Origin: Distichodus sexfasciatus
Lineage: Eukaryota; Chordata; Actinopteri; Characiformes; Distichodontidae
Length of the DNA: 64,000 nt
Reading direction: 5' to 3'
Assembly (NCBI GenBank): GCA_032718565.1
Contig: JAVGVS010000056.1
Coordinates: 1,860,988-1,924,987 of the forward strand
In this document: positions 53,346 through 64,000 of the stretch, one piece after another
Numbering within the stretch: position 1 is the stretch's first letter
Layout of the letters: every line of letters begins with the position of its first letter
Notes under the pieces: generated by a model
What the model was told of the DNA's origin: nothing
The model's input: the letters and a program-made list of their open reading frames with translations, nothing else
Databases searched by the model: none
Made by a program: the position numbers and the translations under genes

Positions 53346-55675
53346 TAAATTGACTTTTGTGAAACATACACTACCAAACCTCAAACTTAAGTCAAGATTT
53401 TTAGCTGACCTGTCCTATGTTTGATGAAAATGTCGTATGAGATCAATTGCCGTGGCTGGTATACAGGTTGCATGATGAAAACAGGAAAACAAGCACACTC
53501 TTGGCAACATTTCAGCTGTCTGTGTTATAACATGGGGTAGTGGTATGGCTTCATGGAGTTTATTAGGTTAATGACTTTCTCCTGGAATGTGTATGATCTT
53601 TTTAAGCGCTGTTTTTAACAGTAAAAATGCAGCACTAGGACACGCTGATCATTAAGAGTCTCAGGACATGAACTCCACCTTATTTTCTGTTTGATTTGCA
53701 GCGTAAAACTCAGCTGTTAGTCACTCGTCTGGAGTTAATGGCAGTAGGGTGAAGGCAGATTTCTCCATAAAAGCTGGAAGCCTCTGCATCGAAAGTGGGT
53801 TTTGATCAGATCCAAAGCACTCTACTGCTTTTTTACAGATCTCAGGTCGTTAAAAAGGAAGGCCGTCTGCATTTGTCCTCCTTATGTTCCTAGAGAACAA
53901 AAGATGGAGATTGGAGACAAACGCTGTTTGCTTTCTTTTTACTTTCTTCTTTTTTTAAATAAATTATCTGTGCCATTTTAGGAGTTGCTGGGACGCTTCA
54001 AAGACGAGACCTGCAGGAGAGAGAGGCCCGTTTTTGTTGTGATATTTCCCAATAAAAGGGTAATGATACGCTCTCACATCTGGTTCCAGTCGCCAGCTTG
54101 CACCAAAGTTACAACTGTCTGTTATTATTATTTTCCATTATGTTTTTGTCCTGCTTAAATTACAGAGGCCCAGCTTGCACACCTTATGCGGCTCTTGTTA
54201 CAATTTCAATTTCACTTAACCGAAGAAGTCACGCTATTTCTAATTTCCTTAACGCCTCCTGCTTTAGTTTTTTTTTTTTTTCTCCACCAATCTTTCCTCT
54301 TCTAAGAAGGCAATGCAGATTTTTAAAAATCATTTTTCAGCCCTCGTTAATTGCATGACCTCATATCTGGACGGCATGAAAAGACAAACAGCATTTTGCA
54401 ATTACAGTGCAATTGATGTAGTTTTTAAATCCAGTTTCGCTTATCAGTGAGGATCCCGACAACCCACGCAATTGTGGCCTTAGTTTGCCCTGGATGCTGA
54501 ACGCTTCCGTCAAGTCGTTCTATGAAACGCAAATCAGCATGGCATCATCTGTGCTCTAATAGGAATGCCCATGCTTCATGCCAACCTGCTTATTGTTTCC
54601 TTAGATAAGACTTGCTTCTGGGCAGCAGCTTTCTGTTGCTCTGAAGTAATTGGCAATTATCATGTAGAACTCTGCAGATTCTGCCAAGAACAGCATCCCC
54701 TCAAACTGTACCGGAGCAGGACAAAACTGTGGCCAGCAGATCTCACCATAACAAGCAGTAAATAATTCACTCACTCAGTAAAACTGCATCATCAGAGCAC
54801 CGATTTTTAGAGAGCCGTCTGGACAGGGACTCTGTGTTTGTGTAGAGATTTAATCAGCTGTGTGAATCCCTTCTCCCCGTTCCCATGTGAACTGGAAAAT
54901 CTGATTGAAATCTTATTAAATGCCACAACATGAAGTCACGAATTATCCTTGGGAATTGTGGAGCGAGCAAGGAGGTCTTTTGTGAATGTCTATTCAAGCA
55001 TAATTGCAACAATATAAATCTTCCCCTTTACGGCTTTTCAGAGGGAATGGGGTTACCAAAATTCCTTTGAAATTACCATCGCTGGATTTTGTCCCATAAA
55101 CCAATTCCGGTTGACTTGATTAGAAAGAGAATAAGTAATCTAGCAAAACAAGTAATTTATAAACCATTTATTTGGGTGTAACTCAGTGATGAGGGTCTTC
55201 AGTATTTGGATATATTTGTTCATACCCACGGCTCTGATTACCAACCTGCATGATATCTCAGAGCCATTCCAAAAAACAAAGTTATCACTTAGTAAATGAG
55301 GGGAGTTTCCACACACAATATCCATAAGGTGCTGTACTTTGACAGTTCCACTTGCTGGGCTCTGTGAATTAGATTAATGGTATCTTCACAGAAATCTCTA
55401 CAGCAAGTATCCACCTGATCAGTTTATGTTGAATCAGTTTTCAAGTTGCTTTTAAACTTGAGTGAACAGTGTTTACTTCTGTCTGCCCACAAATTTGTTC
55501 GTTCAAGTAGCAGTGCATTGAAACATTTGGTTTATCCAGTTTATGAGATTTTACAGCTCCTGGGTCAGCGTATTCATAGGATATTCTTCACAGTGACGGT
55601 TATTATTCTGCTTAAAACATATTTCTTTGTACATATTTTTTAATGAATCAAAAGTACAACAGTAATACCACTGAC
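53346..55675. other. Spacer without a recognised gene
   Basis: 53700-55100 contains several stretches of balanced composition without repeat signs (e.g. 54000-54250, 54880-55100) that may be conserved non-coding DNA. Frames up to 86 codons show no domain. Confidence 0.4.
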
Positions 55676-55875
55676 AATTACAACAACTACTACTAACAAG
55701 AACAACAACCAGTCAATCTAGCACTAATAATTATACCGACAACAATCAATCAATCAATCAATACTACTACTAATAATGACGAACAACGATGACTCGATCA
55801 GTACTACTATTATTAACTAGTAACTATCATTATTGTTAGTAAAATAGCTGATACAACTACTAACAATAACAGTAA
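55676..55875. repeat. Degenerate ACT/AAC/AAT trinucleotide-rich tract
   Basis: ACAACTACTACTAACAAGAA, CAATCAATCAATCAATCAAT and ACTACTACTAATAATG are interrupted simple sequence. No coding meaning. Confidence 0.75.
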
Positions 55876-55908
55876 AAACTTACATTTTCATTACAGTGAA
55901 AATGCCCA

Positions 55909-56094
55909 GTGCCCTGTAGCTGTTAGGGAGTTGGCCCCATAATCAGAGGTTCGCTGGTTCGAGTGGTAAAGGTACCTCTGAGGTACTCAGGAGCAAGGTA
56001 CCGTCCCCAAGCGCTGCTCCACTAAAAAGCGGATGGGTCAAATGCAGTTGCTGTTTCAGGTGCTGTGCAGTGGTGTGCTCACAATGACACTCGG
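55909..56094 (+). mobile_element. SINE family A copy
   Basis: Head GTGCCCTGTAGCTGTTAGGG with GCTGGTTCGAGTGG (degenerate B box), GGTAAAGGTACCTCTGAGGT, GCAAGGTACCGTCCCCAAG, GGATGGGTCAAATGCAG, tail GTGTGCTCACAATGACAC. The tail is shortened. Confidence 0.8.
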
Positions 56095-56169
56095 TAAAAA
56101 GATTAACTGTTGAAGAAATGCCTCAATAAGAATGGAAAGTGCTAACACCAGGATAATTTGTTTTTTAAT

Positions 56170-56367
56170 TTATCATCACATTACTGGATTTATCAGATGT
56201 TCTTATCCAGAGTGACTTCCTTTGAGCAATTTAGGGTTAAGGGTCCTGCTCGGGTTCCTGAATACAAAACCTTCAATCATCAAAGGGTTTTAGTCATTTA
56301 AATAATAATACAGTAATAATAACCATAATAATAATAATATAATAAATAATAATAATAATAATAATAG
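56170..56367 (-). mobile_element. SINE family C relic followed by (AAT)n
   Basis: 56172-56300 has inverse landmarks (TTTATCAGATGTTCTTATCC, TTTAGGGTTAAGGGTCCTGC, AATACAAAACCTTCAATCAT, GTTTTAGTCATTTA). AAT units run on to about 56367. Confidence 0.65.
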
Positions 56368-56469
56368 CATTAGTAGTATTTGTATTTGCAATAGCTGCTG
56401 CTGTAAAAGAAGCTTCATTTTTCTGTCTGAGCACAAAATTGATAAAATTTTCATTCCCCTTTTTTACAT

Positions 56470-56960
56470 CATCCCACGTGACGTTTTCAACCCACCCCTT
56501 CAAATGGCGGCTGCAGCGAGTAAAAATATTTCTGTCAGAATCAATTTCCATCCCGCCGTCTCACCTCCCGATCCGTCCCTCGGCCGCCTCGGGCCAGAGG
56601 AGAATAAAATTAAACATCTAAACGTCTCTTTCAATCGTCTGGTTTCGCTCGGCCTGGTTTTGAAGCCGATCTTGCTGGATCTCGGCCCTCGTCCCCGCGC
56701 CGGACCACGCAGATTGATGGGCTCCACCGGTGCGATGGTGCAAATCCAAACACGCCGCATTCCACCGCTGATGTCACGCGGCGCGAGGCCAGGTGTAGGA
56801 GCCCCGAAAACTCCTCCGAGGGCCCCCAGCCCCCGGACTCCGGCCGTCTCTGCTCTTAAACGCATTATGCGAATCACATTAGCTCATATGTTTCATATTC
56901 TCTCGGTTCCACTTTCAATCACTTAATTGCCTCCTCAGCTTTCGCCGGGGACTCGACTCT
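56470..56960. promoter_or_regulatory. CpG-rich patch, candidate regulatory element
   Basis: I count about 38 CpG in 56461-56880, far denser than neighbours. Features include CACGTGACG (E-box/CRE-like) near 56475 and CAAATGGCGGCTGCAGCGAG (56502-56521). Frames are open on both strands (140 codons plus, 125 minus), as expected in GC-rich DNA with few stops; neither shows a domain. It could be a CpG-island promoter or a GC-rich conserved non-coding element. Confidence 0.35.
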
Positions 56961-57786
56961 GCCGGATTTGAAAATAAAAGGCCGTCAAGCATTTAAAAAC
57001 TCCCAGAAATTGGTGTCCGGTGGAAAACAAAACCATGGCGTGTATTTATGTGGCCAGTCTTTAAGGTGAAGTTTGTGTTCATGGGAATTTTTGCTCTTAT
57101 AGGACAGTTTTGAAGTAGGCAAGCTCCACTTGTCTCTTAAGTCTGGTAGTCCTACTGTGGTGACTATTTTTAAATGTGTTATTCAGAATGACACAAGCTT
57201 TAAAGCTAAAGAAAGACCAGATCTAATGTCATGCAGAAAAACAGCATCAAAACCTGATCAAAAGCTGTTTTTTCAGCTCAATTTAGCATGGTTCCATCAC
57301 TCCTGAATACTAGTTCTTAAAATTCGAGTTTTCCTTGAGTTTGCCAAGATTTAGTAAGTTTCTGCTTTTAAACTTTGCCTTCTTTTTGCAGTTCAAGTGA
57401 CAGGGTCTAAAATTAAAGAATGTGCCTGAAAATACCAAACCTTCGCTCACCCGCACTTAAGAGGCTACTGGGGAGAAGAAAGCAAACAGAACTCATGGAA
57501 TTTGAAATCTGACTCTGTTCTCAAGTAAATAAGCAAGTTTATTTGTACAGCACACGTCTCCAAAGTCATTCAAAGGGCTTCATAAGGAAAGATGCCCTGA
57601 AAAGGAAGTACTTCAAAAGGGATTGTTGGGGGACTTTTAACCCTGTTTAGTTCACACGCTAGATATATCACATATCTAGCTAGACCTCCCCAGGTGATTC
57701 CTCAAGCATGTTACTCTGCAAAAGTATTTAGCCACTCCTCATTTCTGTCCATTTTGCAAGAAAAATGAGACAAGATGAATGTCGAT
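56961..57786. other. Spacer with LINE tail fragment 57527-57600
   Basis: AATAAGCAAGTTTATTTGTA, CAGCACACGTCTCCAAAGTC and TCAAAGGGCTTCATAAGG at 57527-57590 resemble an inverted LINE 3' end. The rest is unassigned. Confidence 0.4.
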
Positions 57787-58160
57787 GGGCATCACGGTGG
57801 CGCAGTGGTTTGCGCTGCTCCCTGGGTTCAGTCCCCAGGTTGGCTGTAGGGCCTTTACTGTGTGAAGTTTGCATGCGCTCTCCGTGTTTGTGAAACAAAA
57901 ATGCAGGGGTCACATTTCTTTGTGGTGCACTGTGTGGTGACAAATAATCTCTCACTTTCATAGATTAGTTGGCGACTCTGAATTGGCCCACTGTGAATGT
58001 GAGTGTGAGTGTGATTGTGAGAGTGTGTGTGCCCTGTGGTGTGTGGGCGCTTGCCCAGGGTTGGTCCTCGCCTTGCGCCTGCAGTTCTCGGGATAGGCTC
58101 CAGCCTCCCACGACCTCAGTTGGGATTAAGCAGTTCGGATAATGGATGAATGAATGAATG
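57787..58160 (+). mobile_element. SINE family B copy carrying a family A fragment
   Basis: Head GGCATCACGGTGGCGCAGTG and GGGTTCAGTCCCCAGG, GTGAAGTTTGCATGCGCTCT, then after the foreign piece TTAGTTGGCGACTCTGAATT, CTCGGGATAGGCTCCAGCC, and the tail ATGGATGAATGAATGAATGG. The normal 57-base middle (as in 30480-30545) is replaced by 57894-57961. Confidence 0.85.
57894..57961 (+). mobile_element. SINE family A fragment inside SINE B
   Basis: AAATGCAGGGGTCACATTTC, TTTGTGGTGCACTGTGTG and TGACAAATAATCTCTCACTT are the 3' part of family A, flanked on both sides by family B sequence. Confidence 0.85.
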
Positions 58161-58412
58161 GTGATTTATTGAACCATGTGAATAACATTCCACAAGATAA
58201 ATTTAGAAATCACAATATACTCTGGGCCCTCGGAAGGAGAATACAAAGAAATGAGGTGTGTCTTAAGACTTCTGTACTCTTTACAAGTACTATAGCATTT
58301 GTAACCAAAAATAACTAAATAAAATAATTTTACATAACTTTAAAAAAAATCCACTGTATTCAGTGTAAGAACTTTATGGCCAAATGTTGTCTGGTTTGGG
58401 TTTATTTTTAGG

Positions 58413-58553
58413 TTAGTCCTGGAGGTTTTCCGTCCTGATCTGTCTCTTCTGGTGGTTATCAACCCGAGACCAGGTGTGGATGTTCTGAAATCCTGTTGGA
58501 TGGAAAACCTCCAGGACTCCGGACCTCCAGGACCGGAGTTTCCTACCCCAGTT
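58413..58553. mobile_element. MITE related to 1301-1465, one end truncated
   Basis: Read in the opposite orientation it matches the first MITE across GGAGGTTTTCCGTCCTGATC, TCTCTTCTGGTGGTTATC, GAGACCAGGTGTGGATGTTC, TGAAATCC and GGAAAACCTCCAGGAC. Its right end is CCTACCCC; the left terminus is lost near GGTTAGTCCTGG. Confidence 0.8.
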
Positions 58554-60019
58554 TTAATGAGACTCAAACCCCTGTCCATCAAAACACAAAGGATTTTTTT
58601 TAATGCAGCTCTCACCCCCGGACTGGGCTTCATCTTCAGCCTTTCCTCATTATTTCTGAAAAGTCTCTCAGCCTTGTCTTTGTTTAATTGCTAGAAATTC
58701 AGTTGAATTCAACTCGTTATCTTATCTAGAGAAAGACATGAGTCAATTACACCATAATCATTTGACAAAAGAGTTACATTTATCTGTGTGTCATCAGAAT
58801 CTCTATGATAAGCCAATTTTAGTAGCGCTGATAGCTAACACAGGCAATATTTGTCAAGTGCCGCGTCTCTCTAACGTCCAAGATCATTAGCGTCATGCCT
58901 TAATAAGAGGAAATTACATAAAGTGTGGTTATTCTGTGCCGTTTTAAACTACATTTGATGCTTTACTTGCAGTGCTTGTCTCCTGTACTTACATGACGAA
59001 ACTTTCCGCCTACATGTTTTTCTGTACATCCTTTGGCTGACATCATGGGCAGTGATATATTACAGAATATTATAAAATTATCACAATATTAGCAGATGTT
59101 TTTCTAAGGGAATCTGGCAAGCTAGCAAATGAAAAAGACCCCAGTTGAATAACATTATGAGGTCAGTACATCATATATGAAGATAATTACAAGCACATTT
59201 GGGATAATAGACGCTCTCCTGGACACATGACATGCAGTGCAAACAATGATGTCTTAGCCATTGAAAACATCTTGAATTGATGCAATGTACCTATGCTTGC
59301 TTAAAACTATTTTGGGGCCAATCAAACGTTTTTCAGTCATTTTACAGTAATTTGTATGGTACGATAACTTTACCTTTCGACCGATGATGTGACATTTGCA
59401 GAATCGCACAATTATTCTGTATATTTTTGTATGTGTATTCTGGAGCCATGTTGTCTTATCAATTCAAATGTGAACTTGCCACCTGGGTCCATTTAGTTTT
59501 ACTATTCAAATGTACTTTTACAGGGCAGTGCTATGGTGCGTTCACAATGACAAATAATCACTCAGCTACGTATTTTGAAAGCTTCCTGTGAATCTTGCTG
59601 TCATTGCGATGCACTGATGCAGTGGCAGACCATAATTGATTATTTCAGTGCTTTTTGCTGCCCGCTAGTGGGCTGCAACGGAATTGCAGGTGGTCCGTGA
59701 AATGCCGCCCAGTTTCACTACTGAAATCACTTTTTTAATAATTATTCCTTTTTTCATTTTTCAAAACTATTTCAGATGATTTGGCCATCTTTATGAATAA
59801 TGAATTCAATGCAAATATCTAAAAAGTAATACAAAAAATACTCCCCCCGCCCCAGACTGCTTAGTTTTAGAGGTGGCCCCTGGGACAGAAGCCCTGAATT
59901 ATATCATAATGGCATTGCTTTGTGATTTTCTGGCTATGACATAAAAATTCTAGTTAAAAAGTACTTCACGGTAGCGACTACAGCTGCACGATCTGTGATT
60001 CCCAGTCTGTGTGTAATGT
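58554..60019. other. Spacer with a SINE A scrap
   Basis: 59526-59566 (CAGTGCTATGGTGCGTTCAC then AATGACAAATAATCACTCA) is the last part of a SINE A. Nothing else is recognised. Confidence 0.5.
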
Positions 60020-60126
60020 GAAGTAATGTAGAAAAACTGTTGGGCTGCATTGTTTCGGAACAAATCGCTGACCTAATAATCGCAGTCCAGTCGAATCGTG
60101 AGACCAGTGAAGGTTCACGCCTCTAA
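60020..60126. mobile_element. Fragment of the 52306-type hAT MITE
   Basis: GAAGTAATGTAGAAAAACTG, TTGGGCTGCATTGTTTCGG, AAATCGCTGACCTAATAATC and TCGTGAGACCAGTGAAGGTT, CACGCCTCTAA correspond to the right-hand 150 bases of 52306-52823. Confidence 0.75.
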
Positions 60127-61143
60127 TGGAAAGCATACAATATATATACAGTGTGTATATACATTTACTCAGTTTAGAACCTCCTTCTCAACTTCCAGTA
60201 ATTTTTAAGTCTCTTGAATTGTAAACTCAACTTAAAGCACTGTAGCATGATAAAGAGACTCGGAAACCTAGATGAATCGTTGGAGGTTCAGGCCGGGACA
60301 CAGAGAGTTCCAGTACAAATATATTTGCATATTGCTGCTTTTTGAACAGCGGTAATCTTTGCAGGCAGAAAGCTTAATCACTGCCATATGAGAACGTTCC
60401 CACTTAACACTGAGCGCTGCGCTGGATAAACGGTCGACTCTCACCATGTTGCGGTGATGGAAACACATGTACACCGCCTGTGATCGGCACAAGCCTCATG
60501 CGTCATCGTTTCCTCTGATGTAGTAACGGTAACTAGATGTCCCACGGATGGAAGGAAAATTCTTCCTCTTGGACTTTGTGTTTATTGCTGCATATTTCTA
60601 TTTGTCTGCGTATTTGTTTTCCACTTCAATCTGTCTATGTTTTTAAGGAACAGTTGCTTCCAGTAGGCCACTTGCTTCAGAAACAAGATCAGTTCTCACA
60701 GGACAGGAGCGCCTCCAGAATGAAACAAAGCTTTTTTTTCATTTAAAGATCACTGTACTTAGATACACACACACACACACACCCTGGCACAAGCGACTGG
60801 GGGATTAAGTGCCTGCTCATGTGGAATTGAGGTGCTCTTACAGCGAGCGGGAAGTAGACCGTAATAGCTCATCAGTAGTTGGGTTGTGAGTCCGGCTGTT
60901 TGATTTGGAGAAATGTCAGCAATGACTTCATCAACCGGCTGCGATTGTCCACCTCTGATTTCTTCCTGCTCTTTAAGCTCTTTAAGTAAGTCTCCCCGCT
61001 CGGGGAATGCAGAGTCCGGAGACGGAAGTCCATGAATATTCAAAGAACCCGGTTTTCCAGGACGAGTGGAGGGAAGATCAATGAAGAGTAAAATGGCTAA
61101 ATTCAAGGAAACTCTGACGTCGACGCATTCACAATCTGACTGA
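60127..61143. other. Spacer with short AC tract
   Basis: AC units at 60765-60782. Minus frame of 115 codons (60759-61106) has no recognised domain. Confidence 0.4.
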
Positions 61144-61350
61144 ATAATTATTTGTCATTGTGAACACACCACAGCACAGCACACAGTGCACCACAATGAA
61201 ATGTGACTCCTGTGGGCAACTTTTGCAGTGCTTGGGAATGGTACCTCACCCACAAGTAACTCAGTGGTACCGTTACTGCCCTGAGACGAACCAGCGATCC
61301 TCCGATCTTGGAGGCCAATGCCCTAATCATAACACTACCAACTGTCCCTT
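61144..61350 (-). mobile_element. SINE family A copy
   Basis: Inverted tail TTATTTGTCATTGTGAACAC, CACACAGTGCACCACAATG, body GCAGTGCTTGGGAATGGTAC, ACTCAGTGGTACCGTTACTG and head GCGATCCTCCGATC...CCCTAATCATAACACTACC. Its 5' end lies 14 bp from the next MITE. Confidence 0.85.
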
Positions 61351-61363
61351 AATTTGAGAGGTT

Positions 61364-61895
61364 TAGGGACTGCGTTCACCAAACACGTTTTTTTGGCTGG
61401 CAGCGCCTATTTTTAATACAAATCTTATGTGCTTCAGCGTTCAGAGCACTAAACGCTTTCAGTGGAAAAAAACACCGGCAAAATGTATGTTTCTCACAGC
61501 GCTCAGAGCGCTTCAACTTTTAGAACAGCGCTGCGCTCGTCAATGTCACCTGTCTGTTGCTAGCTAATTAAACTCGAGGAAGGGGCGGGACATACACTGT
61601 CAGGAGCTCACTACATGGCAGTGTATCTAGAGAAGATTTCATGCATCCAATCTCGTCTCGAAGACGTTAGAATCTATTTCAAACGCTGCCACTAATGCTA
61701 AGATGCGGTTTCTCTCCACCTTGTCGGCTGAACTAGCGCTCCTATCAAGATAGGAACGAACACGGAAGTGCCCAATGGCGCTTTTCGCAACTTAGCAACA
61801 GCGAGCACTGAGAGAAAACACAGAGAAAGCGGTCTGGAGGTGAGGATTTGAGCGCTCTCGGCGGAAAAAATGGGTTTGGTGAACACAGGCCCTTA
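61364..61895. mobile_element. MITE with TTCACCAAAC inverted termini, about 530 bp
   Basis: Left TAGGGACTGCGTTCACCAAA, C; right inverted TAAGGGCCTGTGTTCACCAA, AC. The interior has many AGCGCT/GCGCTC words (e.g. CAGCGCTCAGAGCGCTTC) and is non-coding. No target duplication is obvious. The terminus style suggests hAT. Confidence 0.75.
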
Positions 61896-63548
61896 TGACG
61901 ACAAAAGAGCGAGAATTTTACTTTTTAAAGACTTTTCCGCCACTACTAGGTAAAAACGGGATATATTCAAACAAGCAGTTTTTCAGCGTGACTACAGTCC
62001 GTCAACGAGGACACTTTAACTACTTTAAAATTGAACGACACCTGTGTTTGATTAACGCTGGGCTCATCAATCTTATCCAATCAGAGTTTAGCTCCTCTTT
62101 GGCTTTGACTAATTTGTTTTCTAGATTAAAAGGCTCATTCGGTGTTTCAGATTAAAACTGCTAACAACTATGTGATAGTAAATACAGACTGTCTGTCTCC
62201 CCTTTTAAATGAAAGGTAAATTACAAATCCTGTAATGGCACCAAGACATGGACTCTGTGGTCAATGCGGTTCTCTAAATGCTCTTGAAACTACAACAGCA
62301 TTACAGCATTACAGTGATACAATGACCTACAATATCTATAAAATGACCAACTTGTCATTCAGTAGCTTGAAGAACTGTTATGATAAATGCTGTAAAATAT
62401 GTAAATAACTACTTGTATGAGACTATTTGTATGTAGATCAGTGTGCTGTACGTTTATCTCCAGATCCGCTCCAGCATTACTTTAATCGCTATACAGCAGG
62501 AAAACGCCTGAGGGCTTTCTGTCCTCATTATGGTGAAAAATCACAGATCAGTCCGAGAAAAGAACAATGGGAGTGAAAAGTTAACACGTTGGGCCACACC
62601 AGGTCCATTGGCCGCGTTCGAGACATTAGGCCCGAGAGAGAACAACGCGGACTTGGCGTTCTTTGGCAGAACGGAATATCAGCGCAGGGACCCCAGTACA
62701 GCCGGAGGAAAATTATTTGATTTTCATACAGCCAGTCGGCTTCAAAGACGGAAGAACACACGTCCAATAAGGTTAAAAGAGGGTTTTTTATTCCCCCGCC
62801 TGCATGGATTGTGTTGCTATAAGAAATGAAATATCGCCTGAAGGGGGGTTTTTTCCAAAGCGGAGTCCTTTGAATGTAGCACCGAGGAATTACATGAGAC
62901 GTGAATGTAATTCGTGTTGCTTCCGAAAACGGTGAGCCGGTGAAGTAAATCCTCTCTGTTTGTTTAATGTATTAGTGCACCGGTCGGGAGGTGAAGGGTT
63001 AAATCTACAGCAACATGAAGCTGACAAAAGAGGAAGAAATGTTTCCACAAAGGGAAGGGAAGGAGAAAAGTAAAAACAACTTTTGGGTAAAAAGGTCTGT
63101 TTCTAGATACAAATCGATGAATAACTCTGTGTATGAAATAATATTTTGATATAAAACATGTTATTCAGGAAATGGCTTACAGACGGCCTTAGGCCAGTCC
63201 TGCTGCATTGTAGATTTGGAAGATGCAATTTATCAGGTCTGATCTCGGCATATAAACCATACTTTTTTCATGGACATAATGATGACTAGCTAAATAACCC
63301 TCTGCCAACCATAACGTTTCTGTTCTTTTCAATTTATTAATTTTGTTCTAATACAAAAGACCAAAACTGAACAGAAAGTACATAGGTTCATCCCCAGTCT
63401 GCAGGTGTAGAATCTGAAATTTGTCCCTAAAATAAGTTCAGGTGAGAAACACGCTCATAATGCAGGAAAAGTAACCCCAACGTAAATCCCATTAAACTTA
63501 AACAAATATTTTAGTTATATTAATTAAAAAAAAAAAAAATAATTTAAC
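61896..63548. other. Spacer; higher-complexity block 62520-62800
   Basis: 62520-62800 is GC-balanced with no repeat signs and includes a SOX-like GAACAATGG word. A 99-codon plus frame (62530-62829) has no domain. Possibly conserved non-coding DNA. The rest is AT-rich, with poly-A at 63526-63539. Confidence 0.4.
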
Positions 63549-63772
63549 ATCATGGTTTGGGAGTTGTGCCCCACGATCGAAGGGTCACCGGTTGAAGTTT
63601 CCGGACCAGTAAAGGTACCACTGAGGTACTCATGAGCAAGATCCCATCCCCAAGCACTACTCCCCGGGACACTGCGACAAAGCTGCCCACCGCTCCTTTG
63701 CGGAGATCACATTTTGTTGTGGTGCACTGTGTGCTGTGCTGTGTTCAGAATGACAAATAGTAATCACTCACT
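63549..63772 (+). mobile_element. SINE family A copy
   Basis: Head GTTTGGGAGTTGTGCCCCAC with degenerate B box GGTTGAAGTTTCC, GTAAAGGTACCACTGAGGTA, CCATCCCCAAGCACTACTCC, tail TTTTGTTGTGGTGCACTGTG and AATGACAAATAGTAATCAC. Confidence 0.85.
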
Positions 63773-64000
63773 CATAAATGTCCATGCACAACCACAAAAC
63801 TCTGACGAATCTCTGGCTTTCCTATAATTTTGGGGTCAATACATCTCTTTGTTTCAGCCTATTATTTGTCAAATTAAGGAAAATGACCAGCAGCGTTAAA
63901 AGCACTCTATTAATCAGCCCTAAGTGATATGAGGTATGAATGGAATTCGGCAACACACTTTACCCTCAAAACAGTCTGTTTGGCTCAAACTAATTACTGT
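63773..64000. other. Spacer to window end
   Basis: Non-coding; no feature recognised. Confidence 0.4.

Noticed and set aside
56500..56926. Protein-coding exon in the GC-rich patch (140 codons plus, 125 minus)
   Set aside because: Both strands are open because GC-rich DNA has few stops; no domain is seen. Kept only as a candidate regulatory patch.
1..64000. Operon, phage, plasmid or bacterial defence system
   Set aside because: No prokaryotic gene organisation: coding density is near zero, and the repeats are vertebrate LINEs, SINEs, Tc1 and hAT elements.

Overview
This 64 kb window looks like a gene-poor, repeat-rich piece of a teleost fish nuclear genome. The evidence is the transposon set: an L2-clade LINE, several Tc1/mariner elements, hAT relatives, many non-autonomous inverted-repeat elements (MITEs), tRNA-derived SINEs, long tetranucleotide and dinucleotide microsatellites, and AT-rich spacer with two CpG-rich patches. 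The species cannot be fixed from the sequence. I recognise no intact host protein-coding gene, rRNA, functional tRNA or CRISPR array. Most open frames here are chance, low-complexity or transposon-derived. The window is best read as intergenic or deep intronic DNA.

Layout. 1-10.7 kb: AT-rich spacer with two MITEs (576-980, 1301-1465), SINE copies and LINE 3' tails. 10.76-14.94 kb: a nearly full-length but dead L2 retrotransposon with both ORFs recognisable. 15-18.1 kb: non-coding DNA built from diverged local duplications. 20.1-20.8 kb: a CpG-rich patch behind a ZNF143/SBS-like motif, the best candidate promoter or first exon. 21-33.5 kb: spacer with SINEs and several local duplications. 33.5-35.1 kb: a hAT MITE with perfect 8-bp target duplications, then an inverted-repeat element whose inside has expanded into about 700 bp of minisatellite and whose left terminus is split by a LINE tail. 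36-39.3 kb: AT-rich diverged tandem repeats, a MITE and retroposon tails. 40.7-44.25 kb: three Tc1-like elements head to tail, all defective, ending in a (TA)n tract. 44.4-48.5 kb: a MITE, and a hAT relic with a BED zinc finger sitting inside a (TCTG/TCTA)n microsatellite. 49-64 kb: SINEs, MITEs, a pyrimidine-rich tract, a second CpG-rich patch (56.5-56.96 kb) and spacer.

The protein-coding content is selfish-element machinery: an esterase-like ORF1 and endonuclease/reverse transcriptase ORF2 of the L2, two Tc1 transposase pseudogenes and a hAT N-terminal remnant. All carry stops, frameshifts or deletions. I found no support for a new multi-gene system. The most unusual observations are repeats that arose inside transposon termini (34.2-35.1 kb and 40.7-41.2 kb), chimeric or nested elements, repeated duplication of non-coding blocks, and the CpG-rich candidate promoter. 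Family identities rest on motif recognition and on recall of common teleost repeats; no database search was possible.
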